64,000 nt of DNA from Mesorhizobium sp. B2-4-3 (lineage in GTDB: Bacteria; Pseudomonadota; Alphaproteobacteria; Rhizobiales; Rhizobiaceae): positions 62,001 to 126,000 of the forward strand of contig NZ_VFVL01000008.1 in the NCBI RefSeq assembly GCF_006442815.1, given 5' to 3'. Position 1 is the first letter of the stretch; every line of letters begins with the position of its first letter. Below, one piece after another: positions 43,574-52,846 of the stretch. Both the position numbers and the translations under genes were made by a program. The notes beneath the pieces were generated by a model. The model did no database searches. It saw nothing but the letters and a program-made list of their open reading frames with translations, and was not told the DNA's origin.

Positions 43574-44209
43574 CTACGGCCTCGTCATTGCGCCAAGCCG
43601 CCGGTCGAGCCAGACCAGCACTTCCCCGGCCACGACGAAGCCGAGCGCGATCAGGACGCTGTTCATAAGGGTCTGCGCCCAGCCGATCCGGTCAACGTCG
43701 ATGAACGGATAGGGATAACGCCCTTCGAAGGACCCGCGAACCAGGGCATAGGCGAGATAGAAGAGCGGATAGAGCGCCCAGGCAAGCGGTGCCCGCCAAG
43801 TCAGCGTGCCCTTGCTAACGAAGGTTAGCCAGAAAACGATAGTCAGCGCCGGCGTCACCCGGTGAAGCAGGACGTTGGCGAGTTGTGAGCCGCCGGTCAA
43901 TTCCTGCAGGCCCTGCAGCAGCAGCGCATAGACGACGCCGACGAGCGCGATGTTGAGAAGGGTCGCGCCAAGCAGCCACGGCGTCGCGAAGCGTGCCCTC
44001 ATCGCGACCCCGGTGAACGCGACAGCGACCAGAAGGTTGGTGGTGATCGTGAAATAGCCGACCAGTCTCCAAAGCACGGCGGGCCATGACGCCGGCCCGT
44101 CGGCGAGCGCATGAAAATGCACGCCCATGCCGGTCCATGCCGCCAGCGCGATAAGCGCCGCGAAGAGCCGTGCCGGGATGCCGTGGGTTTCGAGATCAGC
44201 CTGCGTCAC
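43574..44209 (-). CDS. Pr6Pr-type membrane protein
   Basis: A 211-aa integral membrane protein with about six hydrophobic helices. The pattern of GYFTITTNLLVAVAF, HRVTPALTIVFWLTF, WALYPLFYLAYALVRG and YPYPFIDVDRIGW is typical of the Pr6Pr (FAR-17a-like) family found widely in rhizobia. The molecular role is not established. It is a single gene after the hyf operon region, 74 nt downstream (same strand) of the SnoaL-tailed sigma factor, so it may belong to that regulon, but this is only positional. Confidence 0.8.
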   Translation of the reverse strand: MTQADLETHGIPARLFAALIALAAWTGMGVHFHALADGPASWPAVLWRLVGYFTITTNLLVAVAFTGVAMRARFATPWLLGATLLNIALVGVVYALLLQGLQELTGGSQLANVLLHRVTPALTIVFWLTFVSKGTLTWRAPLAWALYPLFYLAYALVRGSFEGRYPYPFIDVDRIGWAQTLMNSVLIALGFVVAGEVLVWLDRRLGAMTRP

Positions 44210-44283
44210 GATCTCACGTCCGTTCTGCTCGATGCGGATTTATAGACGCCTGCGTGTCGAGAGCAAACTCAGCTCGGATTCAG

Positions 44284-45180
44284 TCATGCGTGCTCGCCAG
44301 AGGCGAGGAGAATATCGGCCTCGGCGCTGCAATAAGGCGCGTGCCGGAAATCGCGGATGCGCACGACCTTATCGCCGCGCCAGTCGATCAGCACGAAGCC
44401 GCGCACCGTATCGCCGGCTAGCGGGTTACGGATCAGAATTGCCGGCAGGCCTTCGACAAAGCCGAGTGACAACGCCCAGTCGCTCATGCGGTCGTAATTG
44501 CCGAAATAGGTCGAGGCTTCCTGCTTGCCGTTGAGGCGCGCGCGGTTGACGACGTCGACTTGGATGTCCTCGGCGATCAGCATCCTCACCCCGTCGAAAT
44601 CGCGCGCGTTGAACAGGTCGACATAGCGGCGCAGCCGGCGCTCCTCCTGCGGATCGAGCCTCGGCACGGTCATGTCTTCCGGCAACGCCGCCAGCGCCTT
44701 CAACTCCGCCCGGCCGCGATGCAGCGCCGCCTTGGCGGCAGCTAAAGTCGCGCCCGTCACCTCGCAGGTCTCCTGCAGGCTGAGGCCGAGCACGTCGACC
44801 AGGATCACGGCGCTACGCTGCGCCGGCGTCAGCCGCATGAAGCTGCGCAGGCTCATGGCAGTCGCGAGCCTCGTCTCGGCGCTGGCGGAGAGGTCCGCTA
44901 TTGCGGTCATGTCGGCCTCGCTCATTCGGGAACGCTCCCGCTGGCGGCGGCGCAGATGATCCTGCGCCGCGTTGTGGGCGATGCGGAACAGCCACTGCTC
45001 GGGGCGTTCGACGAGAGCGCCGCCATCATGGGCGGCAAGCGCCTTCACCACCGCCTCCTGCACGATGTCCTCACCCTCGATCGCCGAGCCGGCCATGCGG
45101 GCGGCGTAGCGATGCAGCTTCGGCCGCAGGCCGACGAGCATGGCGTCAAGTTCCGCGCGGCCGAATTTTGCTGGGCTCAT
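44284..45180 (-). CDS. SigJ-like ECF sigma factor with C-terminal SnoaL domain
   Basis: A 298-aa protein. Sigma region 2 is at about 15-80 (MAGSAIEGEDIVQEAVVKAL, WLFRIAHNAAQDHLRR) and region 4 at about 110-160 (GLSLQETCEVTGATLAAAKAALHRGR). A SnoaL/NTF2-like domain follows (about 185-290, RRYVDLFNARDFDGVRMLI to VRIRDFRHAPYC). The fused domain probably replaces an anti-sigma factor in controlling activity, as described for ECF41-type factors. MSPAKFG at 45180 is preferred to the longer 45207 start. It follows a small conserved gene (41-nt gap), probably in one transcript. Confidence 0.85.
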   Translation of the reverse strand: MSPAKFGRAELDAMLVGLRPKLHRYAARMAGSAIEGEDIVQEAVVKALAAHDGGALVERPEQWLFRIAHNAAQDHLRRRQRERSRMSEADMTAIADLSASAETRLATAMSLRSFMRLTPAQRSAVILVDVLGLSLQETCEVTGATLAAAKAALHRGRAELKALAALPEDMTVPRLDPQEERRLRRYVDLFNARDFDGVRMLIAEDIQVDVVNRARLNGKQEASTYFGNYDRMSDWALSLGFVEGLPAILIRNPLAGDTVRGFVLIDWRGDKVVRIRDFRHAPYCSAEADILLASGEHA

Positions 45181-45221
45181 CGTCGTCTTTCTCGCCTCGC
45201 CGATCACAAGCCGTGCTCTGG

Positions 45222-45542
45222 TCAGGCGGGCACGGCTTCATCGGCCTTGGCCAGCATACGATAGTTGCCGACGATCTTCGCCGGCGACCTGGCCAGCGGC
45301 GTCGAACGCCGCTCGGCATGATTGGCGCCGAAGGCCTTGAACGCGTCCAGCTCGGTCAGCGTCGAACTGTCCTTGTCGAAGCCGACGAGGTGGACGAACT
45401 CGCCATTCTCCAGTTCGAGCACCAGATAGCGCACCGATTGCGGCCGCGTTTCATCCAGCGCCTCGAACACCTTTGCCACCAGCGCCCGGTTCTCGGCGGT
45501 GCCGGTGTCTTTCACGCCGTAGCGGATGAGATTGTAGGTCAT
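45222..45542 (-). CDS. small conserved protein of unknown function upstream of SigJ-like factor
   Basis: A 106-aa soluble protein with a ferredoxin-like alpha/beta pattern (MTYNLIRYGVKDTGT, then RYLVLELENGEFVHLVGFD), which could place it near the dimeric alpha/beta-barrel monooxygenase-like proteins. I do not recognise the family with confidence. GAAGGAGACGACC before the ATG is a strong RBS. It precedes the sigma gene on the same strand and could be its output or modulator; ECF41-type factors often neighbour small oxidoreductase or COE-type proteins. Confidence 0.7.
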   Translation of the reverse strand: MTYNLIRYGVKDTGTAENRALVAKVFEALDETRPQSVRYLVLELENGEFVHLVGFDKDSSTLTELDAFKAFGANHAERRSTPLARSPAKIVGNYRMLAKADEAVPA

Positions 45543-45870
45543 GGTCGTCTCCTTCGGTTGGTATGAGGAAGACGTTTCGGGCAGGCGAAAGGATTCGCGG
45601 GTTGCGAGAATCTTTGAATACGCGGCCGCAATGCGCGTCGTCGCGATCCTTCGCGCCCCCCTCTGGCCTGCCGGCCATCTCCCCCACTTTGGGGGGAGAT
45701 TGGCAGCTTCGCCGGCAGCGCTCTTTCTGCAACGCGGGAAATTGGCGAAGGCGGCGGCGACATCTGATCTCCCCCCTTGTGGGGGAGATGTCCGGCAGGA
45801 CAGAGGGGGCGCTGTCCCTCCAGCGTCTCAGTTATTATGGGCGCCGCACCTATTATGGGCGCCGCACCCG
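45543..45870. repeat. gene-free region with family C hairpins and an 18-bp tandem duplication
   Basis: Family C elements: catctcccccactttggggg at 45674 with its mirror, and tctccccccttgtgggggag at 45770 followed by atgtccggcaggacagaggg. At 45833-45867 tattatgggcgccgcac occurs twice with an 18-bp period, ending beside the stop codon of the FAD dehydrogenase. No gene is seen. Confidence 0.65.
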
Positions 45871-47526
45871 TCAGCCAACCGCCTTTGCCGCCGCCCGCCC
45901 GGCGCTGCGCCCCGAAAAGATGCAGCCGCCAAGAAACGTGCCCTCCAGCGCTGCATAGCCATGCACGCCGCCACCGCCGAAGCCGGCCACTTCGCCCACC
46001 GCATAGAGACCCGGCACCGGCTCGGCGGTCGCATCAAGAACGCGGCTGTCGAGATCGGTCTGCAGCCCGCCCAGCGTCTTGCGGGTCAGGATGTTGAGGC
46101 GCACCGCGATCAACGGGCCGTTCGCCGGATCGAGCATCTTGTGCGGCTTGGCCGTGCGGATCAGCTTGTCGCCGAGATAGGCGCGGGCGCCGCGCAGCGC
46201 GGTGACCTGGGCGTCCTTGGAGAACGGATTGTCGAGCTGCATGTCGCGGGCGCGGATCTCGCGCTCGACCTGGGCGACCTCCAGCGGCGGCGCGTCGCCG
46301 GCCAGCGCGTTCATGCGCGCCACGAGCTTCGCAAGGTCGGCCTCGACGATGAAATCCTCGCCCTTTTCCATGAACGCTTTCACCGGGCCGGGAATGCCTG
46401 ATGTCGCTCGGCCCAGCACCTGCCGCCAGCTTTTGCCGGTGAGGTCCGGGTTCTGCTCGGAGCCCGACAGCGCGAACTCCTTCTGGATGATTTTTTTGGT
46501 CAGGATGAACCAGGAATAGTCGAAGCCGGTGCCCATGATGTGGCTGAGCGTGCCGAGCGTATCGAAGCCCGGGTAGAGCGGCACCGGCAGCCTTTTGCCG
46601 CGCGCATCGAGCCATATCGAGGAGGGGCCGGGCAGGATGCGGATCGCGTGATCCGTCCAGATCGGCGCCCAGTTCTTGATGCCCTCGACATAGTGCCACA
46701 TGCGGTCGCGGTTGATGATCGAGCCGCCGGCAGCCTCGGTGATCGCCAGCATGCGCCCGTCGACATGGTCGGGCACGCCGGCGATCATGCGCTTGGGCGG
46801 CGCGCCGAGGCGCTGCGGCCAGTTCTGGCGGACCAGCTCGTGGTTGCCGCCGATGCCGCCGGAAGCCACGATCACCGCTTGCGCGTGGAGCTCGAAGTCT
46901 CCGGTCACGGCGCGCGAGCTTTTGTGGCCGCGCTCGATGCTGCTCGGCTCCAGCACGTCGCCGCGCACGCCTGTGACGGTGTCGCCGGTGCGGACGATCT
47001 CGTTGACCCGGTGGCGGAACCTGAACTCGACCAGCCCGCGTTTTTGCGCCTCGCGCACGCGCAGCACGAAAGGTTCGAGCACGCCGGGCCCTGTGCCCCA
47101 GGTGATGTGGAAGCGCGGCACCGAATTGCCGTGGCCGACGGCATTGCCGCCGCCGCGCTCGGCCCAGCCGACCACGGGGAAGAATTTCAGGCCGCGCTCG
47201 ATCAGCCATGAGCGCTTCTCGCCGGCGGCGAAGCCGACATAGGCCTCGGCCCATTTGCGCGGCCAGAAATCCTCCGGACGGTCGAAGGCAGCCGTGCCCA
47301 TCCAGTCCTCGAGCGCGAGGTCGTGGGAATCACGGATGCGCATGCGCCGCTGCTCGGGCGAATCGACCAGGAACAAGCCGCCGAACGACCAGAAGGCCTG
47401 GCCGCCCAGCGACTGCTCCGGCTCCTGGTCGACGATGATGATCTTCTTGCCGGCGTCAGCCAGCTCGGCCGCGGCGACGAGGCCCGCCAGCCCCGCGCCG
47501 ACAATGATCGCGTCCGCGTCAGCCAT
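45871..47526 (-). CDS. FAD-binding dehydrogenase (ketosteroid-dehydrogenase/fumarate-reductase-like)
   Basis: A 551-aa flavoprotein. The N-terminal Rossmann motif is AIIVGAGLAGLVAAAELADAG with EQSLGGQAFWSFGGLF, read here as IIVGAGLAGLVAAAELADAG and SLGGQAFWSFGGLF. The substrate-side motif is VIVASGGIGGNHELV, and the C-terminal FAD motif PGLYAVGEVAGFGGGGVHGY is typical of the FAD_binding_2 family. No heme or signal peptide is present. It reads as a cytosolic dehydrogenase of an organic acid or steroid-like ring; the substrate is unknown. It follows a Gfo/Idh/MocA gene by 31 nt, so the pair may act in one catabolic route. Confidence 0.88.
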   Translation of the reverse strand: MADADAIIVGAGLAGLVAAAELADAGKKIIIVDQEPEQSLGGQAFWSFGGLFLVDSPEQRRMRIRDSHDLALEDWMGTAAFDRPEDFWPRKWAEAYVGFAAGEKRSWLIERGLKFFPVVGWAERGGGNAVGHGNSVPRFHITWGTGPGVLEPFVLRVREAQKRGLVEFRFRHRVNEIVRTGDTVTGVRGDVLEPSSIERGHKSSRAVTGDFELHAQAVIVASGGIGGNHELVRQNWPQRLGAPPKRMIAGVPDHVDGRMLAITEAAGGSIINRDRMWHYVEGIKNWAPIWTDHAIRILPGPSSIWLDARGKRLPVPLYPGFDTLGTLSHIMGTGFDYSWFILTKKIIQKEFALSGSEQNPDLTGKSWRQVLGRATSGIPGPVKAFMEKGEDFIVEADLAKLVARMNALAGDAPPLEVAQVEREIRARDMQLDNPFSKDAQVTALRGARAYLGDKLIRTAKPHKMLDPANGPLIAVRLNILTRKTLGGLQTDLDSRVLDATAEPVPGLYAVGEVAGFGGGGVHGYAALEGTFLGGCIFSGRSAGRAAAKAVG

Positions 47527-47557
47527 CTTGCTCCTCCCTCAAGGTATCAGCGACGTC

Positions 47558-48544
47558 TCAGACGGGTTCCCAGCCGTCCTTTTCGCCGGCGCGGAAGATG
47601 GCGTCGATGACCTTCTGGTTGAGCACCGATTCCTCCAGCGTGAAGACGCGGTCCTTGCCGCCCTGCGCGGCGCGCACGAAGGCCTCGCATTCCAGCCGGT
47701 ACTGCTGCGTGCCCGGGAAGCGGAACACCTGCGCCTCGCTGTGGTTCTGGTTGTGCAGCTCGATGCGGTGGTGGTCGTAGAGCCCGGCATTGAACGGCGC
47801 GAACACCTCGATGAAGCCCTTCTCGCCGTGGAACACCATTACCTGGCGGGCCGCCATCTGCGTCGACAGATAGAAGGACAGCTCGAAGTCGCCGAAATCG
47901 GCGCGGATCGAGGAATAGATGTCGGTGCCGAAGGTCTTGTCGCGCTCGACCGTCGCCTGCACCCGCAGCGGCTCCTTGCCGGTCGAAAAGCGCGTCGACA
48001 CCGTCGGATAGACGCCGATGTCGGGCAGCGCGCCGCCGCCGAGATCGAGCTGGTTGCGCATGTTCTTGGGGTCGACATTGTAATAGGAAAACGCGCCCTG
48101 CACGTGGCGCAGCCGGCCGATGGCGCCGCCGGCGATGAGGTCGCGCACCTTGATCCATTGCGGGTGGTAGACGACCATGAAGGCCTCGCATACCAGCACC
48201 TTTTTTTCGTCGCGCAGCTTGATCAGCGGCGGGATGTCCTTGGCGTCGAGCGCCAGAGGCTTCTCGACCAGCACATGCTTGCCCGCTTCGATCGCCTTCG
48301 CCGTCCATTCGACATGCTGCGAGGTCGGCAGCGGGATGTAGACGCCGTCGACGTCCTTGGAGGCAAGCAGCTCCTCATAGGAGCCGAAGGCATGGCGGGC
48401 GCCGAAACGCTCGCCCAACGCCTTGGCCTTCGACAGGTCGCGACTGGCGATCGCCGCCAGGACGCCGTTCTCCGACTCCACGATTGCCGGCAAAAGCTGC
48501 TCGCGGCCGATCTTTGCCGTCGACAGAACACCCCATCGGAACAT
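47558..48544 (-). CDS. Gfo/Idh/MocA-family oxidoreductase
   Basis: A 328-aa NAD(P)-dependent dehydrogenase. The N-terminal Rossmann domain starts [20 protein letters not shown], with [15 protein letters not shown] as the family EKP motif. The C-terminal alpha/beta domain contains [17 protein letters not shown], which includes the conserved D-x-G-x-Y. The family oxidises or epimerises sugars and inositols. The reading frame extends upstream to 48664 into a family A repeat, but homology starts at 48544. It leads a probable two-gene operon with the FAD dehydrogenase. Confidence 0.9.
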   Translation of the reverse strand: MFRWGVLSTAKIGREQLLPAIVESENGVLAAIASRDLSKAKALGERFGARHAFGSYEELLASKDVDGVYIPLPTSQHVEWTAKAIEAGKHVLVEKPLALDAKDIPPLIKLRDEKKVLVCEAFMVVYHPQWIKVRDLIAGGAIGRLRHVQGAFSYYNVDPKNMRNQLDLGGGALPDIGVYPTVSTRFSTGKEPLRVQATVERDKTFGTDIYSSIRADFGDFELSFYLSTQMAARQVMVFHGEKGFIEVFAPFNAGLYDHHRIELHNQNHSEAQVFRFPGTQQYRLECEAFVRAAQGGKDRVFTLEESVLNQKVIDAIFRAGEKDGWEPV

Positions 48545-48635
48545 CACGCTTCTCCATGTCGGTTTACAGGCGACGAGGTTTGCCCGAAATCGACGGAAAA
48601 GCCAATGCGGGAACGCTGATGGCAAAGCGCCTTCG

Positions 48636-48785
48636 TCATCCTCGGGCTTTACCCGAGGATCCATTCCATGACCTATGACCTAAAATGCAACGGCGCAGAA
48701 TTCTGTAACCGTTGCAACACCTTAACGTCACGGAATGGATCTTGGGGTCTTCGCGCGTCGCTACGCTCCTTGCTTCGCCCTAGGA
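48636..48785. repeat. family A repeat core, decayed copy
   Basis: The left arm gtcatcctcgggctttaccc with gaggatccattccatgacc and the right arm gtcacggaatggatcttggg with cgcgcgtcgctacgctcctt surround gcagaattctgtaaccgttg. Several substitutions relative to the other copies suggest an older insertion. It lies between the Gfo/Idh/MocA and yceI genes. Confidence 0.6.
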
Positions 48786-48810
48786 CGAACCCGAGGAGGG
48801 GGGCTTAGAA

Positions 48811-49386
48811 CTAGCCCCTTCTCCCCATCAGCGTCATGTCGAAGTCGACGACATTGGAATAGAGCGGTGTGCCGACATCCATGCCGTAGCGCGACCTGAG
48901 CACCTTGCCGGTGACGTGGAACTTGATCGTCCCGCCCTTCAATCCGCCGAGCTCGGCGGTGAATTTTTCCGGGAACGTCTTGCCGCGCGCCGTCAGCCGG
49001 CCGGTGACAAGCGCCGTCGTGTCGCCGGTGCGGGTGACGCTGGTCGAGCGGAACTGGATCTCCGGATTGTTGGCCGCGTCGAACACCGCGTCGGAGCGCA
49101 GGAATTGGTCGATGCGGCCCTGCCCGGTGCCGACGCTTTCGGGGTAGATGGTGAGGTCGACCTTCGAGCGGCTGACATCGCCATTGTCGATGCGGATCGT
49201 GCCCTTGAAACGGCCGAAGGCGCCGTCGAAGCCGCCGCCGCCGGCCTTGCCGATGGTGAAGCGGATCGAGGAGCCCGACGGGCTGATCGTGTAGCTGCCG
49301 GCGGCGTCGCTGAGCGCCACCGCCGCGTAGACAGGCATGACGAGGCAAGCGGCAAAAGCCGCCAATCCGAGGATGCGCGCGTTCAT
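48811..49386 (-). CDS. yceI: periplasmic YceI-like lipocalin-fold protein
   Basis: A 191-aa protein with a signal peptide (MNARILGLAAFAACLVMPVYA) and a YceI domain of about 165 residues (GSYTISPSGSSIRFTIGKAG, GRFKGTIRIDNGDVSRSKVD, VVDFDMTLMGRR). The family binds isoprenoid lipids such as octaprenyl chains in the periplasm. It is encoded just after a cytochrome b561 gene on the same strand (67-nt gap), an association well known in proteobacteria, suggesting a role with quinone-linked electron transfer at the membrane surface. Confidence 0.9.
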   Translation of the reverse strand: MNARILGLAAFAACLVMPVYAAVALSDAAGSYTISPSGSSIRFTIGKAGGGGFDGAFGRFKGTIRIDNGDVSRSKVDLTIYPESVGTGQGRIDQFLRSDAVFDAANNPEIQFRSTSVTRTGDTTALVTGRLTARGKTFPEKFTAELGGLKGGTIKFHVTGKVLRSRYGMDVGTPLYSNVVDFDMTLMGRRG

Positions 49387-49453
49387 GGGTTTCTTCCTTC
49401 CGCAGATGCGGTTTTTCTGCGTTCTCGCCCCACCAACGAATGATGGCGCAGTT

Positions 49454-50023
49454 CTATTCCCCGCCTGACGAAGGTGTGATCATGCGCTTGAGCACGCTGT
49501 CGCGCAGCAGGAAATGATGGCGCAAGGCCGCTGCGATGTGCAGCGCGACCAGCGCGATGCCCGCATAGGCGAGATACCAGTGCGCGGACGTCCAGAAACC
49601 TTCGGCGGCGTCGGATTCGGCGAGCGGCAGATTGGGCATGACGAACAGGTTGAACGGCATGCTCGGGATCTCCAGCGTCGACACCGAGACCAGCGCCCAG
49701 CCGGACAGCGGCAGCGCGAGCTGGAAGGCGTAGAGCGCGAAGTGGGCCAGCGGCGCCGCCCGGCGTTCCAATGTTCCGACAGAGCGCGGCAGTGGCGGCG
49801 CCGCATTGCCGAGCCGCCAGGCGATGCGCAGGACGATCAGGCCGAGCAGCAGGAAGCCGAAGGACTTGTGCAGCTGGATCAGCTCGAAAGACGTCCGTTG
49901 GCTTGTCGTCCGCACCATGACGACGCCGAGCACGAACTGGCCTATGAAAATGACGCCGATCAGCCAATGGAAGACGATCATCGCCCAGCCATAGCGGGTG
50001 GCGGTGTTGGTGATGGATTGCAT
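49454..50023 (-). CDS. cybB: cytochrome b561-type membrane protein
   Basis: A 189-aa diheme cytochrome with four helices. Candidate heme-ligand histidines: MIVFHWLIGVIF, LIQLHKSFGFLLLG, PLAHFALYAFQLALPLSGW and LHIAAALRHHFLLRD. It shuttles electrons with the quinone pool in the inner membrane. The start is set at MQSITNTATRYGW (50023), not 50068, which would add a non-hydrophobic extension lying over repeat DNA. It precedes yceI in one probable operon. Confidence 0.9.
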   Translation of the reverse strand: MQSITNTATRYGWAMIVFHWLIGVIFIGQFVLGVVMVRTTSQRTSFELIQLHKSFGFLLLGLIVLRIAWRLGNAAPPLPRSVGTLERRAAPLAHFALYAFQLALPLSGWALVSVSTLEIPSMPFNLFVMPNLPLAESDAAEGFWTSAHWYLAYAGIALVALHIAAALRHHFLLRDSVLKRMITPSSGGE

Positions 50024-50065
50024 GGTGGAAGAACGAAGCAGGCGCCGGCTTTCTTCCGGAAGTCT

Positions 50066-50116
50066 CACCCTCCCCCTTGTGGGGAGGGTCGATCCGCATA
50101 GCGGATCGGGGTGGGG
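50066..50116. repeat. family C hairpin repeats
   Basis: Inverted repeats ctcaccctccccct/ggggagggt and gatccgcatagcggatc, together with the trailing ggggtggggc, lie between the cybB start and the lysR stop. They could end the lysR transcript on the minus strand. Confidence 0.6.
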
Positions 50117-51007
50117 CTATCCGCTCACCTTGAAGAAATCCACGAACGCCCTCAGCGCCGGCCGCATCTGCCTGCGGCTCGGATAGTAGACGAAGAAGCC
50201 CTCGAAGGACGGGCACCAGTCCTCCAGCACGCGGATCAGCCTGCCGTCGGCGAGCGGCGCCCGCACATAGGGTTCGAAGACGAAGGCAAGCCCGGCGCCG
50301 TCGACCGCCGCCTGGGCGATCAGATGATCCTCGTCGAGGATCAGCGGCCCCTCGGCCGCGATCTCGATTTCCTCGCCGTCCTTTTCGAACTCCCAGCGGT
50401 AGAGGATGCCGCTGGAGAAACGGAAGCGGATGCAGCGGTGACCGGCGAGCTCGCGCGGATGGCGCGGCTTCGGCATAAAAGCGAAATAGGACGGCGCGGC
50501 GACCACCGCGCCGCGGATATTCGGCCCGATGCGCACCGCGATCATGTCGCGCTGCAGGCTTTCGCCGAGCCGCACGCCGGCGTCGAAGCCGCCTTCGACC
50601 ACATCGGTGAAGCGATCCTCGATGACGATCTCCAGCACGATGTCGGGATAGGCGGCGGCAAAGGCGCCGAGCCGCGGCGTCAGCACCAGATGCGCGGCGG
50701 TGCGCGGCACGCTGAGCCGCAGATTGCCAGCCGGCCGGTCGCGCGCCTCGACCGCCGTCTCCAGCGCCAGGTCGATCTCCGACAACGCCGGCCGCAGCCG
50801 TTCGAGCAACTGCGCGCCTTCCTCGGTCGGCGCGACGCTGCGCGTGCTGCGCGCCAGCAGCCGCACGCCGAGCCGTGCTTCCAGGCTCGACACGGCATGG
50901 CTGACCGCCGACGGCGCGATGCCGAGCTCGCGCGCCGCGCGGCGGAAGCTGGCGCATTGGGCGACGGTGGCGAGCACGGCGAGCTGGGAGAGGTTGGTGC
51001 GGTTCAT
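50117..51007 (-). CDS. LysR-family transcriptional regulator
   Basis: A 296-aa LysR regulator. The N-terminal winged helix is LAVLATVAQCASFRRAAREL followed by IAPSAVSHAVSSLEARLGVR. The C-terminal effector domain (about 90-290) has the CrgA-like pattern of AGNLRLSVPRTAAHLVLTP. It is divergent from an aldo/keto reductase across 97 bp, so it likely controls that gene and itself. The effector is unknown. The protein is full length. Confidence 0.92.
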   Translation of the reverse strand: MNRTNLSQLAVLATVAQCASFRRAARELGIAPSAVSHAVSSLEARLGVRLLARSTRSVAPTEEGAQLLERLRPALSEIDLALETAVEARDRPAGNLRLSVPRTAAHLVLTPRLGAFAAAYPDIVLEIVIEDRFTDVVEGGFDAGVRLGESLQRDMIAVRIGPNIRGAVVAAPSYFAFMPKPRHPRELAGHRCIRFRFSSGILYRWEFEKDGEEIEIAAEGPLILDEDHLIAQAAVDGAGLAFVFEPYVRAPLADGRLIRVLEDWCPSFEGFFVYYPSRRQMRPALRAFVDFFKVSG

Positions 51008-51104
51008 TGTTCTATTTTATAGAGCAAGCCGTGCGAAAGAGAACTGATTATCGAACGGAGTACAAGGCGCTATTCTCTCCCTCATCGCAACAAGGAGACG
51101 CGTG

Positions 51105-52100
<996 letters not shown>

Positions 52101-52104
52101 GCAT

Positions 52105-52128
52105 AAGGGCGCTTAGGCGCCCTTTGTT
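52105..52128 (+). terminator. terminator after the aldo/keto reductase
   Basis: AAGGGCGC-TTAG-GCGCCCTT followed by TGTTG: an 8-bp stem with a short imperfect U tract, 4 nt after the stop codon. Confidence 0.75.
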
Positions 52129-52136
52129 GAGAGGTT

Positions 52137-52188
52137 GGCGCGAGGCCCCCCTCTCTGTCCGGCAGGACAGAGAGGGGGGTCTCGCGCC
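52137..52188. repeat. family C near-perfect long hairpin
   Basis: GGCGCGAG pairs with CTCGCGCC, and inside it CCCCCCTCTCTGTCC-GGCA-GGACAGAGAGGGGGG forms a 15-bp stem with a 4-nt loop. The core tgtccggcaggaca also occurs in the copy near 45790. It lies between convergent genes and may act as a two-way terminator. Confidence 0.8.
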
Positions 52189-52196
52189 GACGTTTC

Positions 52197-52799
52197 CTAC
52201 CAAGCCACCACACTAATCTCCGGCCAGTACGCCTGCGCCCTTTTCCCCTTGGCTTCATGCGTCCGCTGATTATCCAGCACCCGGTTCGGCGTGATCCGAA
52301 ACGAAAAAAGATCGTCCAACCCGAACGGCGCCACCAGCTCCAGCGCTCCGTCCCGTCCGAACCGCACCCCGACCGCATGCGTCTTCGAAGCAAAATAGCT
52401 CACCGATTCGCTCGCGCTCGTGTACCTCGGACATTCCTGCCCGAACTTGACCGGATACCACAGATGCACCCGCGCCTGGTTGCGCACCTCGACCGGCAGC
52501 GACAGTCCCTCGAAATGCTGCGCCGCCCGGCGGATCACCGCATCTTCTGCCTCGTAGGAAAGGTCGGCATCGTCGAAATAGAACAGGTCGACATCCTTGA
52601 TGCCGTATCCAGGCGGCTTGCCGGTCAGATGGTTCCAGACGCTGTTGTAGAGAGCGCCGGAAACCACCAGCCAATCCGGCAGCGCAAGCTGGCGCACCCG
52701 CGCCAGCGTCTCGCTGAGCAGCGGGTCGGCCGCAACGATCCTCAGGAACGCTGCGCGCTGTTCTTCAAAAGGCAGGCCGGAATAGCGGAGATGGTGCAT
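52197..52799 (-). CDS. nucleotidyltransferase-fold protein (DUF925 type)
   Basis: A 200-aa protein with a minimal nucleotidyltransferase core: VVSGALYNSVWNHLTG (GS-like helix) followed by IKDVDLFYFDDADLS, which supplies the DxD metal pair. VEVRNQARVHLWYP and YTSASESVSYF are conserved in this rhizobial family. Most members have no known substrate. An in-frame GTG one codon upstream (52802) is an alternative start. It stands alone between a family C hairpin and pheT. It lies 44 nt after pheT on the same strand and might be read through from that operon. Confidence 0.82.
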   Translation of the reverse strand: MHHLRYSGLPFEEQRAAFLRIVAADPLLSETLARVRQLALPDWLVVSGALYNSVWNHLTGKPPGYGIKDVDLFYFDDADLSYEAEDAVIRRAAQHFEGLSLPVEVRNQARVHLWYPVKFGQECPRYTSASESVSYFASKTHAVGVRFGRDGALELVAPFGLDDLFSFRITPNRVLDNQRTHEAKGKRAQAYWPEISVVAW

Positions 52800-52846
52800 C
52801 ACCCTTTGGAGGGCGATTCGCCATGCTCGGGCAATCCCAGAAAGCG

